Shown: positions 48,701 through 58,491, numbered from the stretch's first letter. The stretch: DNA of 64,000 bases from Ruminococcus sp. (GCA_017458845.1 JAFSZY010000036.1:1-64000); one strand, 5' to 3'. The notes: generated from the sequence alone by a model not told the origin. Numbers and translations: made by a program.

Positions 48701-49707
48701 AAATATTATCAATCGAAACTTCCTGTGACGAGACCGCCGCGGCGGTTGTCGAGGACGGACGAGAGGTTCTCAGCTCCGTCATCGCCTCACAGGTTGAGGA
48801 GCACAAGCTCTACGGCGGGGTTGTCCCCGAAATTGCTTCACGCAGACACGCGGAGGCTATTGTTCCCGTAGTTCAAAAGGCTCTTGACGACGCAAAACTG
48901 AATATGGACGATATCGACGCCATAGCCGTAACCCACGCTCCCGGGCTTATCGGAGCGTTGCTGGTTGGCGTGAATTTTGCCAAAGGGCTGTCGCTTTCCA
49001 CAGGAAAGCCGCTCGTGCCAACCCATCATCTGAGGAGTCATATCGCTTCCAATTATATTTCACATAAAGAATTAAAACCTCCGTTTATGTGCCTTGTGGT
49101 CAGCGGAGGACACAGCCATATCGTTATGGTTGAGGACTATACAAAAATGAAAGTTATCGGCAGAACTCGTGACGACGCCGCGGGCGAAGCGTTTGATAAA
49201 GCCGCGCGTACTATGGGTATGCCTTACCCCGGCGGCATTGAAATGGACAAAATCGCCGAGTTCGGCAACCCCGACGCCTTTGAGTTTCCGCGTCCCGTTG
49301 TGCGCGACGCTCCCTATGACTTCAGCTTTTCGGGGCTCAAGACCTGTGTGATTAACCTCATACATAATATGGAACAGAGGGGAGAGGAAATCCCCCGCGA
49401 GGACATCTGCGCCAGTTTCCGCAGCGCGGTGGTTGAGCTTCTTGTTTCCAATACCATGAAAGCGTGCGAGGATTACGGTGTCAATACGCTTGTAGTAGCG
49501 GGCGGAGTTTCTGCTAACTCTCTACTTAGGAAACGCCTCGGCGGAGAGAGCCAAAAGCGCGGGATTAATTTCTTTAAACCTGACAAAAGCGTCTGCACCG
49601 ACAACGCCGCTATGGTGGGCTCACAGGGGTACTATGAATATCTCAGCGGCAATATTGCCGATTTGAGCCTGAACGCCGCGGCGACTTTGCCGATAGATTA
49701 CAGATAA
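48697..49707 (+). CDS. tsaD: tRNA t6A37 threonylcarbamoyltransferase
   Basis: 336 residues. N-terminal SIETSCDETAAAVVEDGREVLSSVIASQ, metal/nucleotide-binding region HHLRSHIASNYI (about 110), LVVSGGHSHIV and VAGGVSANSLLRKRL. With TsaB/TsaE it puts threonylcarbamoyl on A37 of ANN-reading tRNAs. Part of the ATGA-coupled run from rimI. Confidence 0.97.
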   Translation: MKILSIETSCDETAAAVVEDGREVLSSVIASQVEEHKLYGGVVPEIASRRHAEAIVPVVQKALDDAKLNMDDIDAIAVTHAPGLIGALLVGVNFAKGLSLSTGKPLVPTHHLRSHIASNYISHKELKPPFMCLVVSGGHSHIVMVEDYTKMKVIGRTRDDAAGEAFDKAARTMGMPYPGGIEMDKIAEFGNPDAFEFPRPVVRDAPYDFSFSGLKTCVINLIHNMEQRGEEIPREDICASFRSAVVELLVSNTMKACEDYGVNTLVVAGGVSANSLLRKRLGGESQKRGINFFKPDKSVCTDNAAMVGSQGYYEYLSGNIADLSLNAAATLPIDYR

Positions 49708-49721
49708 ACGAGGATTTATAT

Positions 49722-51017
49722 TTGAATAAAAGAATTATAACGCTTTTTCTCGCGGCGATAGTTGTGCTGTTCAGCTCCTGTATGGACTTCACTACAACTG
49801 TTTCAGAAACTATCCCGAAGAAAAACACAAACAAGAGCAACAGCATCAAAATCAATAAGAAAAAGATAGACGAGGACATTGTCCTGTCTCCGTATTATGA
49901 GCCTGTGGAGCTCGATACGGGTTACAACTGCCTCGATACCAATGACGAAAAACGCTTGTACAACGGCATTGTCGAGCACGCCGCCGACTATGACGACGGT
50001 ACCAAGGACAGCGACGGCAACTATGTAATTACGACCTTTACACTCGACAATTGTTCTTTGACCTCAAAGGAAGTGTCCAAGGTTTTCTTCGCGATTGAGC
50101 TCGACAAGCCCGACTTTTTTTGGCTTGCCAACCCCTATTCGTACAGTGTGGTTGAAAACAGCTTTTCGCTTACAATCAGCTCGCCCTTTACATATGAGCA
50201 GTATGAAAAGCGCAGAGGTCAGCTCAACTCGGTAATAAACTCCGTACTAAAGGGTCTCAAGCCGAAAATGAGCGAGCTTGAACGCGAGCTTTACATTCAC
50301 GATTATCTGGTTAAAAACTGTGTATATAAGGACAAAGCCGACGATAATGACAACCGCTATACAATCTACGGCTGCCTTGTGGAACAGAGCGCCGTATGCG
50401 AGGGCTATAAAAACGCATTCCAGCAGCTTCTCGCGTATTGCGGAATCAAATCCTACGGCATAAGCGGTTCGCTCGACAACAGCGAAAACATTGACCACGT
50501 ATGGAACGCCGTGCGTATTGACGGCGAGTATTACCACACAGACGTAACTTGGGATGACGCCGAGGATATGGTGATGTACGATTATTTTAATCTTACAACC
50601 AAACAGATAAAGCGCACACACTCCATAGCGGAAATGTTCGACGATATTCCTGATTCAACTGATTTCAGCGGAGACACAGTCAAAAGCTATAATCTGATTG
50701 TCCCCGATTGTACATCCGATAAATATAATTATTACAAGTACTTCGGCTCAAAAATCCAAAGTATGGCTGACAATACTCTCGCCGAGGACCTTGCGAAAGC
50801 CGCCGAAAGACACGATGACTTCTTTTATATCTCGGTGGGCAAAAAGCTCAACTATACAACAACCTACGACCAGCTGTTTTCCGACGACATTTTTCTGTTC
50901 GCGGGATATATCGACGACGCTAACTCAATACTCGGCTCCGATGTGCTTCAGACTTCGGTTTCGGTTTTAAAGCGTAAATGGCTAAGGGCAATCATAGTCG
51001 CGCTTAAATACAATTAA
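49722..51017 (+). CDS. Transglutaminase-like lipoprotein
   Basis: Starts TTG 49722 behind GAGGATT. 431 residues with a lipoprotein signal (RIITLFLAAIVVLFSSC, Cys20). A transglutaminase-like domain at about 225-295 has the triad Cys in QSAVCEGYKNAF, His in ENIDHVWNAVRI and Asp in YYHTDVTWDD. Such domains in secreted bacterial proteins are cysteine proteases or peptide-modifying enzymes on the cell surface. It interrupts an otherwise housekeeping run (tsaD to pyrK). Confidence 0.85.
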   Translation: MNKRIITLFLAAIVVLFSSCMDFTTTVSETIPKKNTNKSNSIKINKKKIDEDIVLSPYYEPVELDTGYNCLDTNDEKRLYNGIVEHAADYDDGTKDSDGNYVITTFTLDNCSLTSKEVSKVFFAIELDKPDFFWLANPYSYSVVENSFSLTISSPFTYEQYEKRRGQLNSVINSVLKGLKPKMSELERELYIHDYLVKNCVYKDKADDNDNRYTIYGCLVEQSAVCEGYKNAFQQLLAYCGIKSYGISGSLDNSENIDHVWNAVRIDGEYYHTDVTWDDAEDMVMYDYFNLTTKQIKRTHSIAEMFDDIPDSTDFSGDTVKSYNLIVPDCTSDKYNYYKYFGSKIQSMADNTLAEDLAKAAERHDDFFYISVGKKLNYTTTYDQLFSDDIFLFAGYIDDANSILGSDVLQTSVSVLKRKWLRAIIVALKYN

Positions 51018-51028
51018 GAGGAAGATAA

Positions 51029-51784
51029 ATGAGCTACGATACACAAATTTTTAAACTGCTTGAAAACAAAAGAATAGCCGACGGAGTTTTCTCGTGGACT
51101 GTTGAGAACAGCGAGCTTCCCGCTCTCGCCGAGTGCGGTCAGTTTGTGAACATCAAAGTCCCCGGGCGCACGCTCAGGAGACCTATCTCCATTTGTGACA
51201 GGGACGACGATACCCTGCGTCTTGTGTTCCAGGTCAAGGGCGAGGGCACAAGAATTATGTCCGAGATGAGAGTGGGAACCGAGGTGGAAATCCTCGCGCC
51301 CTTGGGTCACGGGTTTGAAATCCAAAAAGCCCAGAGATACTGCTTTGTGGGCGGCGGCATCGGCGTTCCTCCGCTTCTCTTCGCCGCCAAACAGACCGAG
51401 AACCCGCTTGTAATCACAGGCTTCAGAAGCAAGAATCTTGTGATACTACAGGATGAATTCAAGGAAATCGGCAGCGAGCTTTACCTCACTACCGACGACG
51501 GCACCGACGGAATCCACGGCTTTGTTACCGACGTACTCAAAGAGCATATCGGCGAGGTCGACGGGGTTTGCGCCTGCGGACCTATTCCGATGCTGAAAGC
51601 TGTCGCCGCTGTATGCAAGGATAAAGTGAGATGTCAGGTTTCTCTTGAGGAAAGAATGGGCTGCGGTATAGGCGCGTGCCTTGTGTGCTCCTGCAAAACC
51701 AAGGTCGGCGATGAAAAAGTTATGACCCAGGTGTGCAGACGCGGACCTGTATATGACGCTGAGGAGGTGTTCTTCGGTGGCTGA
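51029..51784 (+). CDS. pyrK: Dihydroorotate dehydrogenase electron-transfer subunit
   Basis: 251 residues. FAD-binding motif RRPISICDRDD (about 50-60), NAD-binding GGGIGVPPLLFAAKQ and the 2Fe-2S ligands in MGCGIGACLVCSCKTK with a further Cys in TQVCRRGPVY. With PyrD it forms the NAD-dependent enzyme of pyrimidine synthesis. pyrD overlaps its 3' end. Confidence 0.96.
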   Translation: MSYDTQIFKLLENKRIADGVFSWTVENSELPALAECGQFVNIKVPGRTLRRPISICDRDDDTLRLVFQVKGEGTRIMSEMRVGTEVEILAPLGHGFEIQKAQRYCFVGGGIGVPPLLFAAKQTENPLVITGFRSKNLVILQDEFKEIGSELYLTTDDGTDGIHGFVTDVLKEHIGEVDGVCACGPIPMLKAVAAVCKDKVRCQVSLEERMGCGIGACLVCSCKTKVGDEKVMTQVCRRGPVYDAEEVFFGG

Positions 51785-52688
51785 TTTGAGCGTAAAAATC
51801 TGTGGCGTGGAATTTAAAAATCCGATTATAGCCGCGTCGGGGACTTTTGGTTTCGGCAGGGAGTTTTCCGAGCTATATCCGCTGTCAAATCTCGGCGGAG
51901 TTTCGAGCAAGGGAATTACTCTTGAGCCCCGCGACGGCAATCCTACTCCGCGTATAGCCGAGTGTGAAAGCGGTATTCTCAACGCCGTGGGACTCCAAAA
52001 CCCGGGAGTAGATCATTTTATAGAATATGACCTTGACTGGCTCAAGGCTCAGGACACTGTCGTTATCGCGAACATCGCGGGCAATACCGCCGAGGACTAC
52101 TGCGCTATGGCGGACAAGCTCAGCGCGTCGTCAGTGGATATGATTGAGCTCAACATCAGCTGTCCCAACGTCAAGTGCGGGGGAGTGCAGTTTGGAACAC
52201 AGCCCGACTCGGTAGCTTCAATCACAAGCGAGGTAAAAAAGCATTGCAAAAAACCTCTGATAGTTAAGCTCAGCCCCAATGTAAAGGACATAGCCGAAAT
52301 CGCGCGCGCGGCTGAAAGCGCGGGAGCGGACGCTCTGTCTATGATTAACACACTCACGGGTATGCGTATTGATATCAATACAGCCCGACCGATTATACAT
52401 AACAACACGGGAGGAATGAGCGGCCCCGCGATTTTCCCCGTAGCGGTTCGTATGATATGGCAGGCTTCAAACGCAGTAAAAATCCCCATTATAGGAATGG
52501 GCGGTATTTCAAAGTGGCAGGACGCTGTCGAAATGCTTATGGCGGGAGCTTCCGCTTTACAGGTCGGTACAGCCTTGTTTAACGACCCGTACGCTCCGAT
52601 TAAGATAAACAACGGCTTGAATGATTTTATGGATGAGAACGGTTATAATTCTATAAACGAATTAACAGGAATAGTTAAACCGTATTAA
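51777..52688 (+). CDS. pyrD: Dihydroorotate dehydrogenase catalytic subunit
   Basis: Start GTG 51777, behind GAGGAGGTG, overlapping pyrK by 8 bp. 303 residues. FMN-site segments AASGTFGFG and NISCPNVKCGG (catalytic Cys), plus KLSPNVKDI and IPIIGMGGISKWQDAVEMLMAGASALQVGTALF. Class 1B enzyme converting dihydroorotate to orotate. Confidence 0.96.
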   Translation: MADLSVKICGVEFKNPIIAASGTFGFGREFSELYPLSNLGGVSSKGITLEPRDGNPTPRIAECESGILNAVGLQNPGVDHFIEYDLDWLKAQDTVVIANIAGNTAEDYCAMADKLSASSVDMIELNISCPNVKCGGVQFGTQPDSVASITSEVKKHCKKPLIVKLSPNVKDIAEIARAAESAGADALSMINTLTGMRIDINTARPIIHNNTGGMSGPAIFPVAVRMIWQASNAVKIPIIGMGGISKWQDAVEMLMAGASALQVGTALFNDPYAPIKINNGLNDFMDENGYNSINELTGIVKPY

Positions 52689-52700
52689 AAGGAAAACGAT

Positions 52701-53120
52701 ATGATAATTTTATCAGTTGATTTAGGAAAAGCGCGCACAGGTCTTGCGATTTCGGATATTACCGAAACACTGGCGTCGCCGCTCGCGCAGATTAGCGAGA
52801 AAAATCCCGCACTTCTGCTCGATAAGGTCGCCAATGTAGCTTTGGCGCGCGGGGTAGATTTGATAGTTGTGGGACTACCGAAGAATATGGACGGCACAGA
52901 GGGAGAGTCCGCGAATTACGCGCGCGACTTTGCCTCCAAGCTAAAGGAAAAAACAGGGATAATCGTCCGTTTGCAGGATGAGAGAGGTACAACCATCACT
53001 GCGCACAATTACCTCAACGCGACAAATACCCGCGGATTCAAACGAAAGAGCGTTGTGGATTCCGTGGCGGCTACAATAATTCTGCAAAACTATCTTGACT
53101 CAAATAATCCAAAGAAATAA
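52701..53120 (+). CDS. ruvX: Holliday junction resolvase-like RuvX/YqgF
   Basis: 139 residues, RNase H-like fold: LSVDLGKARTGLAISD at the N terminus, VVGLPKNMDGTEGESANYARDFA and RLQDERGTTITAHNYL. The family has roles in Holliday junction resolution and pre-16S rRNA processing. Last housekeeping gene before the amylase pair (39-bp gap). Confidence 0.93.
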   Translation: MIILSVDLGKARTGLAISDITETLASPLAQISEKNPALLLDKVANVALARGVDLIVVGLPKNMDGTEGESANYARDFASKLKEKTGIIVRLQDERGTTITAHNYLNATNTRGFKRKSVVDSVAATIILQNYLDSNNPKK

Positions 53121-53159
53121 ATAATTTGTTTTGAAATAAACTTGAAAGGATGGATTTTT

Positions 53160-55238
53160 ATGATTAAAAAGATGCACGCGATAATTTCCGTCGCGCTCGC
53201 GCTTGTGCTTGTTTTGGGTACATTCGCTTGTATGGCTTTTACAGCAAGCGCGGAGGATGATGACTGTCCGCTTAACGACCAGGGGCTCGTTAAGGATATT
53301 GAGGGCGGAAACATTCTTCACTGCTGGTGCTGGAACTTCAACACCATCAAGGAGAACATTCCCAAGATTGCCGAAGCGGGTTACTCCGCCGTTCAGACTT
53401 CCCCGATTAATGAGGTTTACAAGGGCCACGGCGGCGGCTTGCAGATTTACGGCACGGGCGGCAGATGGTATTATCACTATCAGCCCACTAATTACACTAT
53501 AGGCAACTATCAGCTCGGTACGGAGTCTGAGTTCAAGGCTATGTGTGAGACAGCCCACAGTTACGGAGTAAAGGTTATTGTTGACGTTGTCGCCAACCAC
53601 ACGACTACAGCCACAAACAGCGTTTCGGGCTCGCTCAGATACATTCAGGGCGGACTCTACCACAACAACGGCAATATCCCCAACGGTTCCACAGACCGTT
53701 ACGATATGACTCAAAAATGTTTATCGGCGCTGCCCGACTGCAATACACAGAATGAGAATTATCAGAACGTTATTCTGAATTATCTCAAGAAGTGTGTAAC
53801 CGACGGCGCGGACGGCTTCCGCTTTGACGCGGCTAAGCATATCGAGCTGCCCACCGACGACGCAAGCTACGCTTCCGATTTCTGGCCGACAGTTCTTGAG
53901 AACGACTCGACATTCCAGTATGGCGAGGTTCTCCAGTCGACAAACTCTCATTTTTCCGATTATTCTAAAATTATGCACGTAACCGCCTCAACACACGGAG
54001 GAACTTTGAGAACCTATTTCAAAAACGGCTGCAGCACTATGTCGGCAACTTCCTTCATCGGTTACAACAGTGAGGGAGTAAAGGGCAACCGCCTTGTTAC
54101 CTGGGTTGAATCCCACGATACATACGCCAACGATGAAGAGGTAAAGTATCCCACACTGTCGTCCTTCTGGATGACTAACGACGAAATTCGCCGCGGCTGG
54201 GCGCTCATAAGCTCGCGTAAAAACTCTACATCCTTGTTCTTTAACCGTCCCGCGGGCAGCGAGCCGACTACAGACGAAGACCTCGACGAAAACCCGAGAT
54301 GGGGCAACAACAAGATAGGCGACGCGGGCGACGACAACTGGAACCATCCCGAGGTTGTGGCTGTTAACAAGTTCCGCAACGCTATGTGGGGCGAGAGCGA
54401 AAAGCTCGAGAACATCAACAGCAAATACAATTTGATTATGATTACAAGAGGCACACGCGGCGCTGTAATCATCAATAATTCTTCCACAGACCTTGTTCTT
54501 GACGGACAGGCTACCAATATGGTTGACGGCTCCTACACCGACAAGGCTCACGGCTCTGAGTTTACTGTTTCGGGCGGAAAGCTCAGCGGTACAGTCAAGG
54601 CTAAGGAAATTGCGGTTATTTATGACGAGAGCATTAAGCCCACATATCCCACTGAAGCTCCGACGACAGAATCCACTGAAACACAGGCAACACAAGCTCC
54701 CGAAACTGCTATTACGGTTAAGGCGGCTAAAACTTCAATTAAAATAGACGATCAGACAGCGGTCAAAGCTGTGGTAACAAACGGCTCGGGCAGCACGACA
54801 TTTACGTCCTCAAACTCCGCTGTCGCTAAAGTAACATCTCAAACTGCTTCAGCGTGTACAGTTAAGGGCATTAAAGCGGGTAAGGCTACGATAACAGCGA
54901 CAAATAACGGTGTTTCAGCCAAGGTCGTTATTACGGTTTCAAAGAAAGCTAACACGATGACAGTAAAAGCCAAGGCTTGCTCTGCAAAGGCTAAGAAGAA
55001 TACTACTATCAAGAAAGCCAAAGCATTTACAATCAAGAACGCCAAGGGTAAAGTTACCTTTAAGAAAGCTTCAGGCGACAAGAAAATTACCATTAACAAA
55101 AAGACAGGTAATATCACTGTTAAGAAAGGCTTAAAGAAGGGCAAGACCTATAAGCTCAGCGTGAAAGTGACAGCAGCGGGCAATACAGCATATAAGCCTG
55201 TTACAAAATCAGTTACGGTCAAAATAAAAATAAAATAA
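53160..55238 (+). CDS. Secreted GH13 alpha-amylase 2 with BIG2 and Lys-rich tail
   Basis: Start ATG 53160, 9 bases after AAAGGA; 692 residues, signal peptide ending near ASA (residue 31). GH13_28-like catalytic domain about 45-500: NILHCWCWNFNTIKENIPKI, region I DVVANH (142-147), region II GFRFDAAKH (Asp223), region III YGEVL (Glu256) and region IV ESHD (317-320). A Thr-rich linker, a BIG2 domain (about 520-600) and a lysine-rich tail (about 600-692) follow; the tail is the same module as in the 38996 and 26182 proteins. No dockerin, so it may stay on the cell by the tail. It is closely followed by amylase 3. Confidence 0.92.
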   Translation: MIKKMHAIISVALALVLVLGTFACMAFTASAEDDDCPLNDQGLVKDIEGGNILHCWCWNFNTIKENIPKIAEAGYSAVQTSPINEVYKGHGGGLQIYGTGGRWYYHYQPTNYTIGNYQLGTESEFKAMCETAHSYGVKVIVDVVANHTTTATNSVSGSLRYIQGGLYHNNGNIPNGSTDRYDMTQKCLSALPDCNTQNENYQNVILNYLKKCVTDGADGFRFDAAKHIELPTDDASYASDFWPTVLENDSTFQYGEVLQSTNSHFSDYSKIMHVTASTHGGTLRTYFKNGCSTMSATSFIGYNSEGVKGNRLVTWVESHDTYANDEEVKYPTLSSFWMTNDEIRRGWALISSRKNSTSLFFNRPAGSEPTTDEDLDENPRWGNNKIGDAGDDNWNHPEVVAVNKFRNAMWGESEKLENINSKYNLIMITRGTRGAVIINNSSTDLVLDGQATNMVDGSYTDKAHGSEFTVSGGKLSGTVKAKEIAVIYDESIKPTYPTEAPTTESTETQATQAPETAITVKAAKTSIKIDDQTAVKAVVTNGSGSTTFTSSNSAVAKVTSQTASACTVKGIKAGKATITATNNGVSAKVVITVSKKANTMTVKAKACSAKAKKNTTIKKAKAFTIKNAKGKVTFKKASGDKKITINKKTGNITVKKGLKKGKTYKLSVKVTAAGNTAYKPVTKSVTVKIKIK

Positions 55239-55266
55239 ATAAAAAAGATTTAGGAGTGAATGTGTT

Positions 55267-57876
55267 TTGAAATTAAAAACTACCAGTGTTCTGCTTGTGC
55301 TCGTTATGCTTTTGAGCTGTGTTGTCGGCGCTAACTTCTCCGTTAACGCTGTCGACACCGCAAAACAAACCGTATCGGGCGGAAGCACAGGTCCGCAGAG
55401 TAAAATCCAGGGTTCGGCAATTCTTCATTGCTTTAACTGGTCGTACACCTCGATTAAAAACAACCTTTCCGCCATCAAGGCTGCGGGTTACACGGCTGTT
55501 CAGACTTCCCCTGTACAGCCCGCCAAGGACTACAGCGGTAACTACCGTGACCAGGGCGGTCAATGGTGGAAGCTCTATCAGCCTTTGGGAATCCGTATCT
55601 CTGAGAGCAATCAGACCTGGCTCGGAAGCAAGTCAGAGCTCAAAGCTATGTGTACCGAAGCCGAGAATATGGGCATCAAGGTTATCGTTGACGTAGTAGC
55701 CAATCACGTCGCAAACAAACAGGACGGCGGCGGTTACTGGAACGTAAACGACGGTGTTGACAGCGAGCTCAAGCGTGAGGATTATTACCACAGCTCAAAC
55801 GACTGGGCTAACGACGGCAGCCGTTGGTCTGTTACTCAGGGACATATCGGTATGCCTGACCTCAACACGGGACACAGCGATATCCAGGGCAAGTTCAAGA
55901 GCTTCCTTCAGGATTGTGTCAATCAGGGTGTTGACGGCTTCCGCTTTGACGCGGCTAAGCACATTGAGCTTCCCACCGATGACGGTTGCGCCAGTAACTT
56001 CTGGCCGACAGTTCTCGGCGGTGTTTCCAACGCTTACGCGTACGGAGAAATTCTTAACAGCGCGTGTACTGATATAAGCAACTATACAAAGTATATGAGC
56101 GTTACAGACAACAACGCGGGCGACTACCGCCTCAAATGCGCTTGCGACAAAAACGCTTCGGGCTTGGCAATCAACTCGCCCGGCGACGGTAAGAGCGGAC
56201 TTGCGGCAAATAAATCCGTACTGTGGGTTGAGTCCCATGATACATATATGGGCAACTCAGGCTCAGCGGGCATCGCAAATACAAAGAATGTAAACAACAG
56301 CGATATTGTTAAGGCTTGGGCGATTGTCGGCTCAAGAGCGGAATGCTCAGCGCTTTACTTCGCTCGCCCCGCGGCTAATATGGGCGACGCTTCCACCGAT
56401 ACAACATGGAAATCAAAGGCTGTCGCGGAAGTAAACAAGTTCAAGAATTTCTATGACGGCGATACAGAGTACCTTTCCTCCGAGGGCGATTGCGCGTACA
56501 ACGAGCGCGGAACTTCAGGCGTTGTAATCTCCAAGCTCAACGGCGGCGGTTCTGTATCTCTGACAGCTCACAAGATGAAAGACGGTCAGTATAAGGACCA
56601 GGTTTCGGGCGGTACATTTACTGTATCGGGCGGAAAAATCAGCGGTAACGTTGATTCCTCGGGTGTAGCTGTTGTTTATAACGCTGTTGTTGTTCCCGAG
56701 GGTCCCTCGGTTTCCGTCAACTTTAACGGTCAGGACGCGGGCGGCAACTTCTACGGTACAGTCAAGGTTACACTCAACTGCGCTAACACATCCTCAGCTA
56801 CCTATAAGCTTGGCAGCGCCGCGGCTAAGAGCTATACCTCAGGTACTGTTATCACAATAGGTTCTGATATGAGCGACGGTCAGTCTGTAAACCTCGTGCT
56901 CACAGGTACAGGCAACGGTAAGACTGTTACAAAAACTTATACATTCAACAAAAAAGCGCGTCCCACAATGTCGGGCAACACGGTAGTGTTCTATGACGAC
57001 TCACAAACTAAATGGGGCAACGTGTGCGCCTACGTATACGCTTCTCAGGGAGACACCGTTATCAATAATGCCGCGTGGCCCGGAGCTTCGATGACTGACC
57101 TCGGCGACGACCTTTGGGGTTATGCGATTGACGACAGCAAATTCCCGTCAGCAAAGGTTATATTCGCTAAAGCGGACGGTACCGCTCAGCATAACGGTCC
57201 TGATGAACCCGGTCTTGATATCAGCAAGGGTCAGTGGAAAATTTACTCGGGTGGCAACTGGTCCGATTACGACAAACCTGAACAGCCCACTCAGCAGACA
57301 CAGGCTACTCAGGCTACAACCTCGGGTGTAACTTATTATTACGGCGATATAAACTGCGACAAAAAGGTAAACATTAACGATGTTACATTTATCCAGTTTA
57401 TGCTGATAAGCGTTCCCGGATATACGCCCACAACGCTCGGGAAAACTTTGGGCGACGTAACAGGTAACGGGAAAATAAAAATCCAGGACGCTAACTATAT
57501 CCAGCAGAAACTCGCGGGAATTGTGGCGGCTGATAACCGCACGGGTACTACCTACGTAGATCCGACTCAGCCGACAACTCCGACGCAGACTCAGGCTACT
57601 CAGCAGACACAGGCGACACAGCCTCAGACACAGGCAACTCAGAGCTCACAGATTACTATCTACTTTGATCAGGGTGACGCTGAGGGTACACCTGTAGCGC
57701 GCTGCTTTGTGGACAATTATAACGAGCATACCGACTACACAATGCAGAATGCGGGCGGCAGTAAGTTTAAGGTTACAATACCGAATACATTCAAGAAGGT
57801 AGAGTTCCGATTCAACAACCAGAACCAGTGGACTCAGTGGATGGATATTGTAGACGGCAAAACATATTCAAGGTAA
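55267..57876 (+). CDS. Secreted GH13 alpha-amylase 3 with CBM26-type module and dockerin
   Basis: Starts TTG 55267 with AGGAG 11 bases ahead; 869 residues, signal peptide to about 28. Catalytic domain about 45-475 with DVVANH (142-147), GFRFDAAKH (Asp228), YGEIL (Glu261) and ESHD (322-325). A beta domain (about 480-565) and a CBM26-type starch-binding module (about 572-668, AWPGASMTDLGDDLWGYAI) follow. A type-I-like dockerin with two repeats comes next (about 690-755): DINCDKKVNINDVTFIQFML and DVTGNGKIKIQDANYIQQKL. After a Gln/Thr linker a last beta module (about 796-869) ends the protein. The dockerin implies docking onto a cohesin, as in the R. bromii amylosome. Confidence 0.94.
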   Translation: MKLKTTSVLLVLVMLLSCVVGANFSVNAVDTAKQTVSGGSTGPQSKIQGSAILHCFNWSYTSIKNNLSAIKAAGYTAVQTSPVQPAKDYSGNYRDQGGQWWKLYQPLGIRISESNQTWLGSKSELKAMCTEAENMGIKVIVDVVANHVANKQDGGGYWNVNDGVDSELKREDYYHSSNDWANDGSRWSVTQGHIGMPDLNTGHSDIQGKFKSFLQDCVNQGVDGFRFDAAKHIELPTDDGCASNFWPTVLGGVSNAYAYGEILNSACTDISNYTKYMSVTDNNAGDYRLKCACDKNASGLAINSPGDGKSGLAANKSVLWVESHDTYMGNSGSAGIANTKNVNNSDIVKAWAIVGSRAECSALYFARPAANMGDASTDTTWKSKAVAEVNKFKNFYDGDTEYLSSEGDCAYNERGTSGVVISKLNGGGSVSLTAHKMKDGQYKDQVSGGTFTVSGGKISGNVDSSGVAVVYNAVVVPEGPSVSVNFNGQDAGGNFYGTVKVTLNCANTSSATYKLGSAAAKSYTSGTVITIGSDMSDGQSVNLVLTGTGNGKTVTKTYTFNKKARPTMSGNTVVFYDDSQTKWGNVCAYVYASQGDTVINNAAWPGASMTDLGDDLWGYAIDDSKFPSAKVIFAKADGTAQHNGPDEPGLDISKGQWKIYSGGNWSDYDKPEQPTQQTQATQATTSGVTYYYGDINCDKKVNINDVTFIQFMLISVPGYTPTTLGKTLGDVTGNGKIKIQDANYIQQKLAGIVAADNRTGTTYVDPTQPTTPTQTQATQQTQATQPQTQATQSSQITIYFDQGDAEGTPVARCFVDNYNEHTDYTMQNAGGSKFKVTIPNTFKKVEFRFNNQNQWTQWMDIVDGKTYSR

Positions 57877-57887
57877 ATTCTAATTAT

Positions 57888-57916
57888 AAAAAGGACTGCT
57901 CGAGCAGTCCTTTTTT
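57888..57916 (+). terminator. Terminator after amylase 3
   Basis: AAAAGGACTGCTCGAGCAGT hairpin followed by CCTTTTTT. Confidence 0.9.
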
Positions 57917-58171
57917 GTTTGTTAGCGCGTAGGGACAGGACTCTATGCCTGTCCGCGGAGCGACTATATTTTGGTGAGAGTATTTCGAATCCATCCTCTC
58001 TTTCCTGCGGAAAGCGGGAGAGGATTGCGTTGGGAGTGATGCGAAAAGTTCTGCCACGCTTGTGAGAGCGATGCAGAGCTATAACTCGGGCTAAATCCAA
58101 CGCCGGGAAAACGGTCACACTGGACCGTTTTCTATTTCCGGCTTTCGAATCCATCCTCTCTTTTTCCACGC
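57917..58171 (-). repeat. tRNA-tail repeat module beside tRNA-Tyr
   Basis: Read on the minus strand outward from tRNA-Tyr: an inverted T-arm copy (58144-58160), hairpins, a conserved core with CAAGCGTGGCAG (58041-58065), and a direct copy of the tRNA-Tyr 3' strand (58014-58029). A second inverted T-arm (57983-58000) and CTCACCAAAATATAGTCG (57961-57979) follow. It ends in the GGACAGG...CCTGTCC palindrome. The order is the same as beside tRNA-Ser and tRNA-Arg. It fills the gap after amylase 3; no gene seen. Confidence 0.7.
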
Positions 58172-58206
58172 AACAAAAAGGAGTACCGTATGGTACTCCT
58201 TTTTGT
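58172..58206 (-). terminator. Terminator after tRNA-Tyr
   Basis: AAAAAGGAGTACC/GGTACTCCTTTTT perfect hairpin directly behind the CCA end on the minus strand. Confidence 0.85.
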
Positions 58207-58291
58207 TGGTGGGAGAGGATGGATTCGAACCATCGAAGGTAACACCAACAGATTTACAGTCTGCCCCCTTTGGCCACTCGGGAACTCTCCC
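58207..58291 (-). tRNA. tRNA-Tyr (anticodon GTA)
   Basis: 85-nt type II tRNA on the minus strand starting GGGAGAGTTCCCGAGTGG. Anticodon loop CTGTAAA gives GTA. T-arm GATGGTTCGAATCCATC, encoded CCA. Confidence 0.97.
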
Positions 58292-58318
58292 ACATATTCT
58301 TTTGTATAAACAAAAAAA

Positions 58319-58394
58319 TGGAGCTGGTGGACGGACTTGAACCCCCGACCTGCTGATTACAAATCAGCTGCTCTACCAACTGAGCTACACCAGC
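58319..58394 (-). tRNA. tRNA-Thr (anticodon TGT)
   Basis: 76-nt tRNA on the minus strand starting GCTGGTGTAGCTCAG. Anticodon loop TTTGTAA gives TGT. T-loop GGTTCAAGTCC, encoded CCA. It precedes tRNA-Tyr by 27 bp in the same transcript direction. Confidence 0.97.
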
Positions 58395-58491
58395 GTTTAC
58401 AGCTTGACTATAATATCATAATTCGGACTTTATGTCAATATATTTTAGCGAAATTTTTTAAAAATCCTCTGTATTCCTCTATATTTTTATA

